A stretch of 62,377 nucleotides of DNA. It comes from Candidatus Poribacteria bacterium (GTDB lineage Bacteria > Poribacteria > WGA-4E > WGA-3G). This document shows positions 7,295-24,300 of the stretch, piece by piece. Each line of letters opens with the position of its first letter. Positions within the stretch are counted from its first letter, which is position 1. The DNA lies in NCBI GenBank assembly GCA_028820845.1, contig JAPPII010000123.1, positions 1-62,377 on the forward strand, written 5' to 3'. The notes under the pieces were generated by a model that worked only from the letters and a program-made list of their open reading frames with translations, did no database searches and had not been told where the DNA came from. Both the position numbers and the translations under genes were made by a program.

Positions 7295-8380
7295 ATGATA
7301 AAAACACACAAAATCACATTAAGACCGAATAGCGAGCAAGTTGCATGGTTTTATCAGCAATGCGGATATGCGAAGTTTGCCTACAATGCTGCATTGTTTG
7401 ATTTTAAGACAGCACTTGCCTCAGACACCTTTTTATCAAACAATCGTCTTGCGAATCGATTTAATGAAAAAAAGAAATCTTTTGATTGGACGCAAGCACA
7501 AGATCAACGTGCTGCAAAATATGCTATAGATAACCTCGGACGTGCGATAGAAAACTGGGTTACCAAGCGAGCAAAATTTCCAAAGTTTAAGAAACGCGGT
7601 TGTAAACATGCCTACACGACGGACGAGCAATCTGTCAAGTTTGATAACAAACGTATCAAGCTACCTAAAATCGGTTGGATACGCACTTTTGAGCAGTTGC
7701 GATTTATCGGTAAAATCGTATCTGTCACCATCTCGAGGACAGCACACCGTTGGTTTGCGTCTGTATCGGTAGAAGTGGAGAACAGCGAAGTCGTTGATAT
7801 ATCAACACACCCCACGATCGGTATAGACGTAGGTATCAACACTTTAGCAACCCTTGATGATGGGACGAAATACGAGAACCCGAAACCCCTTAAGCGATAT
7901 GAGCGCAAACTCAAACGCGAACAACGCAAGTTAAGCCGAAAGGTGTTCTTAAGTCAGAATTGGTATAAGCAGAAGCGGAAAGTGGAGCGTATCCATTATC
8001 GCATTGCTTGTATCCGAAAAGACGCACACCATAAGGCAACGACGGCTATTGTGAAATGTACCAGTCGTATCGGTATTGAGACGCTTCAGGTTACCAACTT
8101 ACTGAAAAATAAGAAGCTCGCGAGGGCATTATCAGACGCTGCACTGGGAGGCTTTCTTGAGAAACTGCGGACGAAAGCTGAAACGCTTGGTATTCCGATT
8201 GTCCAAGCGGACAGGTTTTTCGCAAGTAGCAAGAATTGTAGTCACTGTGGAGACAAGAAAGATGCCTTAACACTTTCGGATAGGCAGTATCACTGTAGCA
8301 CTTGCGGAACGTCCATAGACAGAGACGTAAACGCAGCAATGAACTTAAAGCATGTCGCGGTGGGATACACCGAGACGTAA
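7295..8380 (+). CDS. tnpB: TnpB RNA-guided nuclease of an IS200/IS605-type element (copy 1)
   Basis: TnpB is the transposon-encoded, omega-RNA-guided DNA nuclease ancestral to Cas12. The 361-residue protein has the N-terminal helix-turn-helix/WED region (QQCGYAKFAYN), then a split RuvC domain: GIDVGI (Asp178), GIETLQV (Glu262) and SIDRDVNAAMN (Asp344), with a zinc ribbon C315-x2-C318...C334-x2-C337 between the last two. All catalytic residues are present, so the nuclease should be active. The ATG has no ribosome site close by; the leader RNA lies directly upstream. It differs from copy 2 mainly by lacking a ~25-residue insertion before the first RuvC motif. Confidence 0.93.
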   Translation: MIKTHKITLRPNSEQVAWFYQQCGYAKFAYNAALFDFKTALASDTFLSNNRLANRFNEKKKSFDWTQAQDQRAAKYAIDNLGRAIENWVTKRAKFPKFKKRGCKHAYTTDEQSVKFDNKRIKLPKIGWIRTFEQLRFIGKIVSVTISRTAHRWFASVSVEVENSEVVDISTHPTIGIDVGINTLATLDDGTKYENPKPLKRYERKLKREQRKLSRKVFLSQNWYKQKRKVERIHYRIACIRKDAHHKATTAIVKCTSRIGIETLQVTNLLKNKKLARALSDAALGGFLEKLRTKAETLGIPIVQADRFFASSKNCSHCGDKKDALTLSDRQYHCSTCGTSIDRDVNAAMNLKHVAVGYTET

Positions 8381-8470
8381 AACGCTTGTGGAGTTTCTGT
8401 AAGCCCTCCACTTGCGGGAGGCACGAAATGACGAAACAAGAAGCCCATGACTTTAGGCATGGGAGTATCA
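8340..8470 (+). ncRNA. predicted omega RNA scaffold of tnpB copy 1
   Basis: By analogy with characterised TnpB systems, the guide scaffold overlaps the tnpB 3' end and runs to the right end. Conserved with copy 2: the GTGGAG...CTCCAC hairpin just after the stop codon, GGGAGGCACGAAATGACGAA, and the terminal CTTTAG hairpin. The guide would begin immediately after GAGTATCA, that is, with the first codons of native pyrE (AAAAGCAGAACTTGC...). Confidence 0.55.
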
Positions 8471-9015
8471 CAAAAGCAGAACTTGCAAAACAGATTCGTG
8501 TTGCTTCATATCTCACGGGTGAATTCAGGCTCCGTTCTGGAAATATTAGTAATTTCTATTGGGATAAATACCGATTTGAGAGTGATCCGGCACTGTTGAT
8601 GGCAATTGCTAAAGAGATGGCGAAACTCCTACCATCGCGTTGTGACGGTTTGGCAGGCTTGGAGTTAGGCGGGATCCCGCTTGCGACTGCGGTCTCGCTG
8701 CAGACAGGCATTCCGTGTTTCTATGTGCGCAAAGCGGCGAAAACCTACGGCACTTGTAACCTTATAGAAGGCGGTGCTGCGGCTGGGAGCAATCTGGTCG
8801 TGATAGAGGATGTGATTACGACTGCTGGGCAGGTCTGTACATCTATTGAACAGATACGTGCTGTGGGCTACACAGTGGAACACGTCGTTGCAGTTATTGA
8901 TCGTCAGGCAGGGGGTGCGGAGAAAATCCATGCGCTTGGGTGTTCATTTGCGTCGGTTTTTACGCTTGAGGCGTTGGAGGCAAATAGCGGACCGCGAACT
9001 GCGAACCGCGAATAG
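8428..9015 (+). CDS. pyrE: orotate phosphoribosyltransferase whose start is donated by the tnpB element
   Basis: PyrE joins orotate to PRPP in pyrimidine synthesis. Core motifs are clear: LTGEFRLRSGNISNFYWDKY, the glycine loop LAGLELGGIPLATA, KAAKTYG and the PRPP motif VVIEDVITTAGQ. The family usually starts near TKAELAKQ. Here the frame is open back through the transposon right end; the start chosen is ATG 8428, with GGGAGG five bases upstream, giving the extra peptide MTKQEAHDFRHGSI encoded wholly by element DNA. At the other end the last seven residues (PRTANRE) and the TAG stop lie in a GAACCGC-type repeat. Thus both ends of this enzyme come from repetitive DNA. Confidence 0.88.
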   Translation: MTKQEAHDFRHGSITKAELAKQIRVASYLTGEFRLRSGNISNFYWDKYRFESDPALLMAIAKEMAKLLPSRCDGLAGLELGGIPLATAVSLQTGIPCFYVRKAAKTYGTCNLIEGGAAAGSNLVVIEDVITTAGQVCTSIEQIRAVGYTVEHVVAVIDRQAGGAEKIHALGCSFASVFTLEALEANSGPRTANRE

Positions 9016-9022
9016 CGAACTG
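8988..9022 (+). repeat. GAACCGC heptamer repeat at the pyrE 3' end
   Basis: AGCGGACCGCGAACTGCGAA... continues through CCGCGAATAGCGAACTG. It encodes the C-terminal PRTANRE and supplies the TAG stop. Confidence 0.75.
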
Positions 9023-9053
9023 AGATTAGTTATACAGAAAGTGATAAGAGAAA

Positions 9054-9830
9054 ATGAAGATACTGTTTATCGGAGATATTGTTGGAAACCCGGGGAGAAC
9101 GGCGACAACGCAATTTCTCAACGAACATCGAGATAAGTATGATTTTATTGTTGCAAACGGAGAGAACGCAGCAGGCGGTAAAGGGTTGACGTTTGAAATT
9201 GTGGATCAACTTTTGGCATCGGGTGTTTCCGTTATTACGACAGGCAACCACGTCTGGGATAAGAAAGAGATTTTAGACTTTATAGACACAACCCCGCAGC
9301 TGATACGCCCGGCAAACTACCCTGCAGAAGTGCCAGGACGCGGCGTAGCGATTGCCACGTCAAGTGATGAACAGACCCAACTCGGTGTCATCAATCTCGC
9401 CGGTCAGATTTTCATGAATAGGTACACCAACCCGTTTCATGCCCTTAATACAATTCTCCTTGAAATGAAATCAGTGACACCGTATATCCTCCTCGACTTC
9501 CATGCAGAGGCGACCTCCGAGAAGATCGCAATGGGATGGCACGCCGACGGTAGGGTCAGTGCGGTGGTTGGGACGCATACACATGTGCAGACAGCGGATG
9601 CGCGTATCCTGCCCGAAGGCACGGCTTACATTACCGATGTCGGTATGACGGGACCGCATGACTCCGTTATCGGTACACGGGTCAAGGAAGTAATTGACGG
9701 GTTTCTGACAATGATGCCTACACGGTTTTCTGTCGCGAAAGACAACGTCAAACTTTGTGCCGTTGAAATAGAACTCGACGAAGGGACAGGGATGGCGGTG
9801 AGTATTGTGCCGCGTCAATATCAATATTAA
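9054..9830 (+). CDS. ymdB: YmdB-family metallophosphoesterase
   Basis: The 258-residue protein is a full-length member of the TIGR00282/YmdB family; the Bacillus protein is a 2',3'-cyclic nucleotide phosphodiesterase linked to RNA turnover (often beside rny). The dinuclear metal site is visible: FIGDIVGNPGR, NGENAAGGKGLT, TTGNHVWDKKE, DFHAEATSEK and VGTHTHVQTAD. The start has an AAGAGAAA ribosome site. It follows pyrE after 38 bases and is probably in the same transcript. Confidence 0.92.
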   Translation: MKILFIGDIVGNPGRTATTQFLNEHRDKYDFIVANGENAAGGKGLTFEIVDQLLASGVSVITTGNHVWDKKEILDFIDTTPQLIRPANYPAEVPGRGVAIATSSDEQTQLGVINLAGQIFMNRYTNPFHALNTILLEMKSVTPYILLDFHAEATSEKIAMGWHADGRVSAVVGTHTHVQTADARILPEGTAYITDVGMTGPHDSVIGTRVKEVIDGFLTMMPTRFSVAKDNVKLCAVEIELDEGTGMAVSIVPRQYQY

Positions 9831-9833
9831 TTA

Positions 9834-9996
9834 GCGGTCAGCAATCAGAAATCAACGGTATGAATGCCTTAGGGCATTCCCCGGCTGCGCTTTCAGCAGT
9901 CAGCAAAGACGCAAGCTTACCGAACACGGCTTTTCTTCTCTGACCACTGAGAGGGTTGTATAGCAACCCGCCCCGACTTCTGACAGCCACTATTGA
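9834..9996. repeat. TCAGCAA/TCAGCAG repeat block between ymdB and xseA
   Basis: The gap is filled by GCGGTCAGCAATCAG, a GAATGCC-TTA-GGGCATTC hairpin, GCTTTCAGCAGTCAGCAAAG and GGGTTG-TATAG-CAACCC. The same words are found at 3838-4050 and inside tamB. No promoter was recognised. Confidence 0.6.
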
Positions 9997-10015
9997 GAGG
10001 TTTCGTTAGACAAAT

Positions 10016-11257
10016 ATGCAGATGCAACTGGAGATGTCAGTACCAACAAAGACTGTCCACAGTGTCAGTGAAATAACGGGTCTGCTGAAAAGCCTGATAG
10101 AACAACATCGCCCGTTTCAAAATGTATGGGTTCGCGGTCAGGTGTCAAATTGCAGTTTCCCTCGTTCTGGGCATATCTATTTCACGCTCAAAGATGAGAA
10201 CACCCAAATAAGTTGTGTCCTTTGGCGGAGCAGTGCATCTCGGTTTCGTTCTTTCCTCCGCGACGGTGAAGAGGTGGAGCTACAAGGCAAAGTTACGGTT
10301 TATGGGCCGCAAGGCAAATATCAGATAACGGTGAGTCAGGTGAAGCCGCTGGGAGTAGGAGCGTTACAAAGGGCGTTTGAAGCATTGAAGCAGCAACTCA
10401 CTGAGGAGGGTTTATTTGATCCGGCGCACAAAAAACCGTTACCGAGTTTTCCGAAGAAGATTGGCGTTGTTACATCAGCGTCCGGTGCAGCGATTCAAGA
10501 CATCTACCAACAGTTGCACAAACGGTATCGACTGGCTGAAGCCGTGCTACATCCAACGCTTGTCCAAGGTGAGGGTGCAGCAGAGGGTATAGTTCATGCG
10601 ATTCGGGTGCTGAATATGCACGATGATATAGATGTGTTAATCGTCGGTCGCGGTGGTGGCTCAGTCGAAGACCTTTGGGCATTTAATGAGGAGATTGTTG
10701 CGCGTGCGATTTTTGCTTCCAGAATACCGGTGGTGTCTGCAGTAGGACATGAAACGGATTTCACCATCTCTGATATGGTAGCCGATCATCGGGCACCGAC
10801 ACCTTCTGCGGCAGTCGAACACATCGTTCCAGATCAATACGAACTTTTCGAGAGATTGGAGGGTACTGGCGCGTGGCTCCGGAAAATAATATCAGATCGG
10901 TTAACGGCACACAAAACGCAGCTTCAGGAGTTTGAGACGCGTCTCTCTCCAACGCGTCGCATGGAGGCTATCCATCAACTCGCTCAGAGAATAGACGACT
11001 TAGAAACCGCGAGTCGGAATGCGATGGAACGGCGGCTTTCTGATGGTAAACGCGATCTCCAAGCATTTGCGCACCGTCTCAACGCACTGAGTCCGTTGGC
11101 GACTTTAGAACGCGGCTATAGCATCAGTCGAAAAGTGAGTGGTGAAGTACTGACCTCAACGCAACAGGTGTCGGTGGGCGATAAAATCGAGGTGCAGTTG
11201 GCACACGGACATCTTGCGTGTCGCGTTGAAGAGGTTCGGGATGCAGAGAATGATTGA
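10016..11257 (+). CDS. xseA: exodeoxyribonuclease VII large subunit
   Basis: ExoVII degrades single-stranded DNA from both ends in repair. The 413-residue protein has the N-terminal OB fold ([25 protein letters not shown]), the catalytic core [66 protein letters not shown]-like block, then a long helical C-terminal part and the closing LERGYSI segment. The first ATG is used but the ribosome site is weak; the second methionine (residue 3) is possible. It precedes xseB by 149 bases. Confidence 0.94.
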   Translation: [413 protein letters not shown]

Positions 11258-11406
11258 GAAGGTGGTTATGGGTTGTGGGTTATAAGTTATAAGTTAAGAG
11301 GTTTCTCTGTAACAATCTCGCTGTTCTTGACGGTTCCAAGATGGTATTGAAATATCTATTTATTTTTGGAAGGCACTATATAATTCATCACAAATTGAGG
11401 TAAGGC

Positions 11407-11613
11407 ATGACTTTTGAAGAAAAACTCACTAAATTATCACAAATTGTTGAAAAATTGGAGGAAGGTAGCGACTTGCCTCTTGAGAGTTCCCTGAAACTTT
11501 TTGAAGAAGGTATCGGCTTGGTCGTATCTTGCAGGGAGATGCTCGAAACTGCGGAGCAGCGGGTAACGAACCTCCTTGAAACAGATGAACCGCAAACCGC
11601 AAACCGCAAATAG
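11407..11613 (+). CDS. xseB: exodeoxyribonuclease VII small subunit, repeat-derived tail
   Basis: A normal XseB of about 60 residues, FEEKLTKLSQIVEKLEEGSDLPLESSLKLFEEG, with a GAGGTAAGGC ribosome site. The final residues DEPQTANRK and the TAG stop are encoded by a CCGCAAACCGCAAACCGCAAATAG repeat (from 11590), the same type that ends pyrE. Small subunits bind along XseA helices, and the tail is outside the conserved core, so function is probably kept. Confidence 0.9.
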   Translation: MTFEEKLTKLSQIVEKLEEGSDLPLESSLKLFEEGIGLVVSCREMLETAEQRVTNLLETDEPQTANRK

Positions 11614-11636
11614 CGAAAAAACAGGAATTCATAAAT

Positions 11637-13490
11637 ATGTTCTTAGAAAAAATCAACAGCCCCGCGGATCTCAAAACACTTGAAATTGATGAACTGAAAA
11701 CGCTTGCTGAGGAGATGCGTGCTTACCTACTGGAAGTGCTTTCTGAACATCCGGGTCACTTCGCTCCGAACTTCGGCACGATTGAGTTAGCAATAGCACT
11801 GCATACCATCTACGATACACCGCGCGATAAACTAATTTGGGATATTGGGCATCAAGCCTATCCACATAAACTGCTTACGGGTAGAAGAGAAGCGTTTCCA
11901 ACGATCCGCCAAAGTGGTGGGATTAGCGGATTTCTCAGCAGAGCCGAGAGTGAGTACGACGTTTTTGGTGCCGGACATTCGAGCACCTCTATCGCTGCTG
12001 CGTTAGGGATTGCGACAGCACGCGATCTTATCAATGAAACTTACAAAGTCGTTGCTATCATCGGCGACGGTGGATTAACAGGTGGGATGGCGTTTGAAGC
12101 CCTCAACGCCGCTGGCGACTTCAGAAACGATATGCTTGTGATCCTCAACGACAATAACATGTCGATTTCCGCGACTGTCGGTGCGTTCTCAAAACATTTT
12201 CATAAAGTCACAAGTTCACCACAATACAATTTTCTTCGCTCAAGAGCGAAAGAGTTCATGAACCTGATTTCGGAGGATGCCAAGCAGATAGCCCGTAAAA
12301 TCGAGGCATCGCTGAAGTTAGGGACGCTCTTTGAGGAGTTTGGGTTCCGCTACTTCGGTCCGCTTGATGGCAACGATTTAGAGGCACTGATACCCGTATT
12401 GACAGGGATCCGTAACCTAACCGGTCCAATTCTGCTGCATGTTGTGACGGAAAAGGGACGGGGTTATGCGCCAGCGGAGGCGGATCCGGTCGGTTTCTAT
12501 AGTGTCAGTGGTCCTTTCAACCTTGAAACAGGGAAAACGACCAAGCCAAAACCTGCGACGCCTTCCTATACAGAGGTATTCAGCCAAACGCTGATTGAGT
12601 TAGCGAAACGTGATACTCGTATCGTGGGTGTAACGGCAGCGATGCCGGGTGGAACCGGACTTGATAAGTTCGCTGAAGTGTTTCCGAGTCGGTGTTTCGA
12701 TATCGGATTAGCGGAGCAGTGTGCGGTTACGTTTGCTGGGGGGCTCGCTGCGCAGGGAATGCGTCCGGTTGCTGCCATCTATTCGACATTCCTCCAACGG
12801 AGTTATGACCAAGTTTTACACGATGTGTGTATCCAAAACCTTCCCGTCATTTTTGCGTTGGACAGAGCCGGACTTGTCGGTGCAGACGGTCCGACGCACC
12901 ACGGCGTTTTCGATCTGGCGTATCTCCGTTCTCTTCCGAATATGGTGGTGATGGCACCGAAAGATGAAGACGAGTTGCAGTCGATGGTGAAAACGTCGCT
13001 TGTTTATGAAGGTGGTCCGATTGCGTTTCGCTATCCACGTGGGACGGGTGTCGGTGTAAAGATGGCATTGGAACTCCAGCCACTCCCGATTGGTAAGAGC
13101 GAGATTATCCGGGAAGGCGAGGACGTGTTGGTCATCGCTATTGGCAACCGCGTCTATCCTGCATTGGAAGCGGCGCAAACTTTGGCGGATTCGGGCATCT
13201 CGGCAACGGTTATTAATGCTCGATTTGTGAAACCGCTGGACACTGAGACGATAGTTCCGCTTGCAGAAAGTATCGGCAAGGTGATTACAGTTGAAGATGG
13301 TGTGGTGATGGGTGGTTTTGGTAGTGCTGTCTTGGAAGCACTTGCTGCAGCCGATGTTACGAACGTGCAAGTCACGAACCTCGGCATCCCAGATGAATTT
13401 ATTGAGCACGGTGATGTCCAACATCTTTATGCGTTGTGTCAGTGTGATGCGAACGGAATCGCCCGCGCTGCGAAGATGATGGCTGGTTAA
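11637..13490 (+). CDS. dxs: 1-deoxy-D-xylulose-5-phosphate synthase
   Basis: Dxs condenses pyruvate with glyceraldehyde 3-phosphate using thiamine diphosphate, the first step of the MEP isoprenoid pathway. The 617-residue protein has SEHPGHFAPNFGTIELAIAL, the ThDP loop GDGGLTGGMAFEALN, NDNNMSIS, the catalytic LAEQCAVTFAGGLAAQG, DRAGLVGADGPTHHG and a C-terminal transketolase domain with GGFGSAVLEAL. It starts 23 bases after xseB, in a common xseA-xseB-dxs-tlyA gene order, and is separated from tlyA by one base. Confidence 0.95.
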   Translation: MFLEKINSPADLKTLEIDELKTLAEEMRAYLLEVLSEHPGHFAPNFGTIELAIALHTIYDTPRDKLIWDIGHQAYPHKLLTGRREAFPTIRQSGGISGFLSRAESEYDVFGAGHSSTSIAAALGIATARDLINETYKVVAIIGDGGLTGGMAFEALNAAGDFRNDMLVILNDNNMSISATVGAFSKHFHKVTSSPQYNFLRSRAKEFMNLISEDAKQIARKIEASLKLGTLFEEFGFRYFGPLDGNDLEALIPVLTGIRNLTGPILLHVVTEKGRGYAPAEADPVGFYSVSGPFNLETGKTTKPKPATPSYTEVFSQTLIELAKRDTRIVGVTAAMPGGTGLDKFAEVFPSRCFDIGLAEQCAVTFAGGLAAQGMRPVAAIYSTFLQRSYDQVLHDVCIQNLPVIFALDRAGLVGADGPTHHGVFDLAYLRSLPNMVVMAPKDEDELQSMVKTSLVYEGGPIAFRYPRGTGVGVKMALELQPLPIGKSEIIREGEDVLVIAIGNRVYPALEAAQTLADSGISATVINARFVKPLDTETIVPLAESIGKVITVEDGVVMGGFGSAVLEALAAADVTNVQVTNLGIPDEFIEHGDVQHLYALCQCDANGIARAAKMMAG

Positions 13491-13491
13491 T

Positions 13492-14445
<954 letters not shown>

Positions 14446-14580
14446 TGGTTGATAGTTAATAGTTGTTGGTTAAGAGTGTTTCTGTAACAATTACCCCTTC
14501 TTGGCATACGCCAATTATAGGCAAACTTGTTACCCCAAAGTGATGAGTTTTGTGACACTTGCGTAACTGGGAACTGAAAA

Positions 14581-21180
<6,600 letters not shown>

Positions 21181-21186
21181 TTTGTT

Positions 21187-21307
21187 TTAGGTTATAAGTT
21201 ATAAGTTAAGAGGGCTCTGGTGCCAATTTAACTTAACTTGGTGTGCGCTGATGAAGGGGTAAATTGTAGTGGGAACCTCTTAACCAAAATCCAAAAACTA
21301 ACAACCA
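21187..21307. repeat. long-arm inverted repeat between tamB and tamA
   Basis: GGTTATAAGTTATAAGTTAAGAGG (left) and CCTCTTAACCAAAATCC...CTAACAACC (right) flank a GC-richer middle. Similar arms occur after other genes in the window (11272, 14446, 35873, 36970, 38601). Confidence 0.55.
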
Positions 21308-24300
21308 ATGACTTATTTTATCCTATTCTTGTGCTGCTTTTTTTTTAGCTCTGTGTATGCGGACGCACCCATAGAAATCACAAGCACGCGCGTTGCAGAG
21401 ATAGAATATCAGATTGATAAGCAACCTGTAACGTCAACTACAGAACAACTCAACATTCTCAGAAACCAGACAGCGGTAGGAATTGGTGATGCGTTCTCTC
21501 GGTACGCTATTCAACAAAGCGTTAAGGCACTCTACGCGACACAGCAGTATGCTCAAATCCATGTCTATGCCCAAGATGGTATTGATGGGGTTACGCTAAC
21601 CTATCAACTGACCCCTTTCGCACGTATCGAAGAAATCATGATCCTCGGTGTTTCGGACAGTGAATTTAGAGTCGCCATCGACGAGGTATTGACATCGAAA
21701 CCGGAAGGTACATATATCCCTGAAATCATCAAGACCGATATTAGCCGTATTAAGCGGGTGTGCGAAGATTATGGGTATTTTGGCGCAAGTGTCGCAGTTT
21801 CAGATATCCCATCCGAAGTTGAATCGCAGGAATCAGGGAACCATCGTCCCGCCAGCGTCAGGTTAATCTATGAGATAACCTTGGGCGATGCCTCGTCTAT
21901 TAAGGAGTTGCAAATTCAGGGAAATTCTGCTATTCCCACGTACCGACTTGAAGCCGCTTGCACCTTCAGCCGGCAGCATCCGGTTTATAACAAATCCGGT
22001 GTGGATGCCGATGTAGCATTGATGCAAGCGATTTATCGAGAAAATAACTATCCGACTGCTACTATCGCACCGACCTTTTTCCGTGAAACCGGTGTGCTGC
22101 GATTTGAGGTGAGTGAAGGCAAGCGCGTGAATTTTAAGTTCGTTACGGATGACGGTGAAGTTCCCTTATCGCTTCAAGATACGTTCAGGGCAGATATAGT
22201 TCCGCTAATAACTACTTCCACAACTGCTGTGTGGGAACGGCGGATAAAATCTTATTTTAAAGCGGCGGGTTATCATGACACAACTGTGGACGAGGAAGTC
22301 GTGGATGCTTCAGAAATCATGCTTACGATTAACCCTGGGATGCAATATGTGGTCAGTCGTGTCAGTTTTGCGGGGAATCGTGCGTTTTCGGATGTAGAAC
22401 TCCTCCGGGAAATGACGATAAAACCGATTATAGGTTTTATACCGAATCTGCAAGCCCGCATCACCAAAGGGCTGTTCCGACGAGAACAGCGGCAGTTTTT
22501 TTTTGAACAAGAACTTGATACAGATGTGCATAAGTTGAGTCTTTTATATGGGAGAGCGGGTTATCCGAATGCGGCTATCAGAGCGACCCTCGATAAACAG
22601 AAATCAGAAGGTCAGACCGTCGGTGAAATCGGCATACGTATTATCATTGTTGAGGAACATAAGGAGATGATCCACCGGTGGGACATCGGTGGGAATTGGG
22701 CATTGGATACTGCTACGCTTCTCGAACGCTTGCAAGACGAACTTCCACTTCCACAACCGAATACATCCCTCAAGCGGAATGTCTACCAAGATGCGATTCT
22801 GAAAGCCTATCGTGAACTCGGATACATTGATGCCGTCGTCATTGGCACCTACCTGCCAGAGACGGAAACACCCGTTTTTCAAACAGCAGGTGATTTTTCG
22901 GCATCCCTCACAGAAGGCAAACTCCCCTTAGAAGTTCGGAATACCTTTAGAAAGCATAACCTTGGACTTGAAGGCGTTTTCGTAGCTACCAATGTTGGTG
23001 AACGCTGGAGCCTCCAAGACTTTGAGGGTAACCCTCGCTATACACTGATACAACGGGCAACGCACCTTGAAGTTTTTGAACACGGTATTCTCCGCCTTAC
23101 TGTGGTTACAGAAGGTGAACAGGTGGCGTTTGGAAGATTCTATTTTGAAGGTGATACGGATGTGGTAATGCAGCATGTGCTTGAACGGGAGGTCCGACAT
23201 CTTGAAGGAACGCTTTGGACATCGGCGAAGTTAAGCCGTGCGCAACAAAGCCTCTACAGTTTGGGACTTTTTCGTGGTGTCCAGGCGGAGCGTCTCAGAA
23301 TCGAACAACTCACGGGTCAAAATGAGGTCGGAGAAAATCTTAAAACCAATTCCGTTTCGATAAGAGTAGAGAAACATGAGTCGCGAGCGTATAGTATCGG
23401 TGGTGGCTATAGTTTGGCAGAGGGTCCTCGCTTGACAGGTGAGTTGACGGACAGCAATTTTCTGTTTAAGAGGAACATCCGAGGACGCTTGCGTGCGGGG
23501 ATCGGATGGCGGAATGAGTTAGGGTATCTCTTGAATGCAACGCTCACCAAGCCGTGGCTTATCGGACGCACGCGTGGCAGTCTACAGTTATCTGCGAGGA
23601 AATTGGAGATAGACGATTACGTGCGGGCACTGCAAGGGAGTTTCATCCTCAGTAGGCGACTATCGCAATTTGACTACGTTGATTTACGATATAGCTACCG
23701 AGACTTGAGCCAACCGGTTCCACCCCTGATGCAAGACGACCAGCCGGTGTCTGCCCTATTGCAAGAATGGGATCCGTATCAGACGACTGTCAGTAGTTTG
23801 CGTTTCTCTTGGACCTATGATAGCCGTGTGCGATACCTAAACCCTACAGACGGTATGTATAATGCACTTACACTTGAATATGCGGGTGGTTTTTTGCAAG
23901 GGGAAACAGGTTTCGTCAAAACAACAACCGACACACGTTATTATCAGAAGCTTGTGGGTGGTCTTGTGTTAGCGACGGCCCTTCGACTGGGTGTTACGAG
24001 TGGCTTGCGTTCCAATCGACGGGCGGAACTCATCTCTTTTGAGCGGTTTTGGGCGGGCGGTAGTACGACGGTGCGAGGCTATGCGGAACGTTCTCTGGGT
24101 CCAGCAGACAGGACGGGTATTCATCGTGGCGATGTGCAGTTCATTTTTAATACAGAGCTGCGGTTTCCGATCTATTCTGCGCTCCGCGGTGCTGTCTTTT
24201 TTGATACGGGAAATGTCTGGGGTTCGTTGGAGGATGCTAACACCTCAACGCGTCTGCCATCTTCCGTCGGTACTGGAGTTTATGTGGATTTAGGTGCTTT

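Larger units (their letters stand above)
7109..8470 (+). mobile_element. IS200/IS605-type element carrying only tnpB (copy 1)
   Basis: The left end is marked by a perfect subterminal hairpin CCCAATGC-TTTA-GCATTGGG (7109-7128), the right end by CCCATG..CTTTAG..CATGGG (8444-8463) and then GAGTATCA. Copy 2 at 44930-46360 has the same layout, which fixes the borders to within a few bases. There is no tnpA, so movement would need a transposase in trans. The right end lies inside the 5' end of pyrE. Left-hand flanking sequence contains AAAGGATAAA, which looks like a former pyrE ribosome site now cut off by the insertion. Confidence 0.82.
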
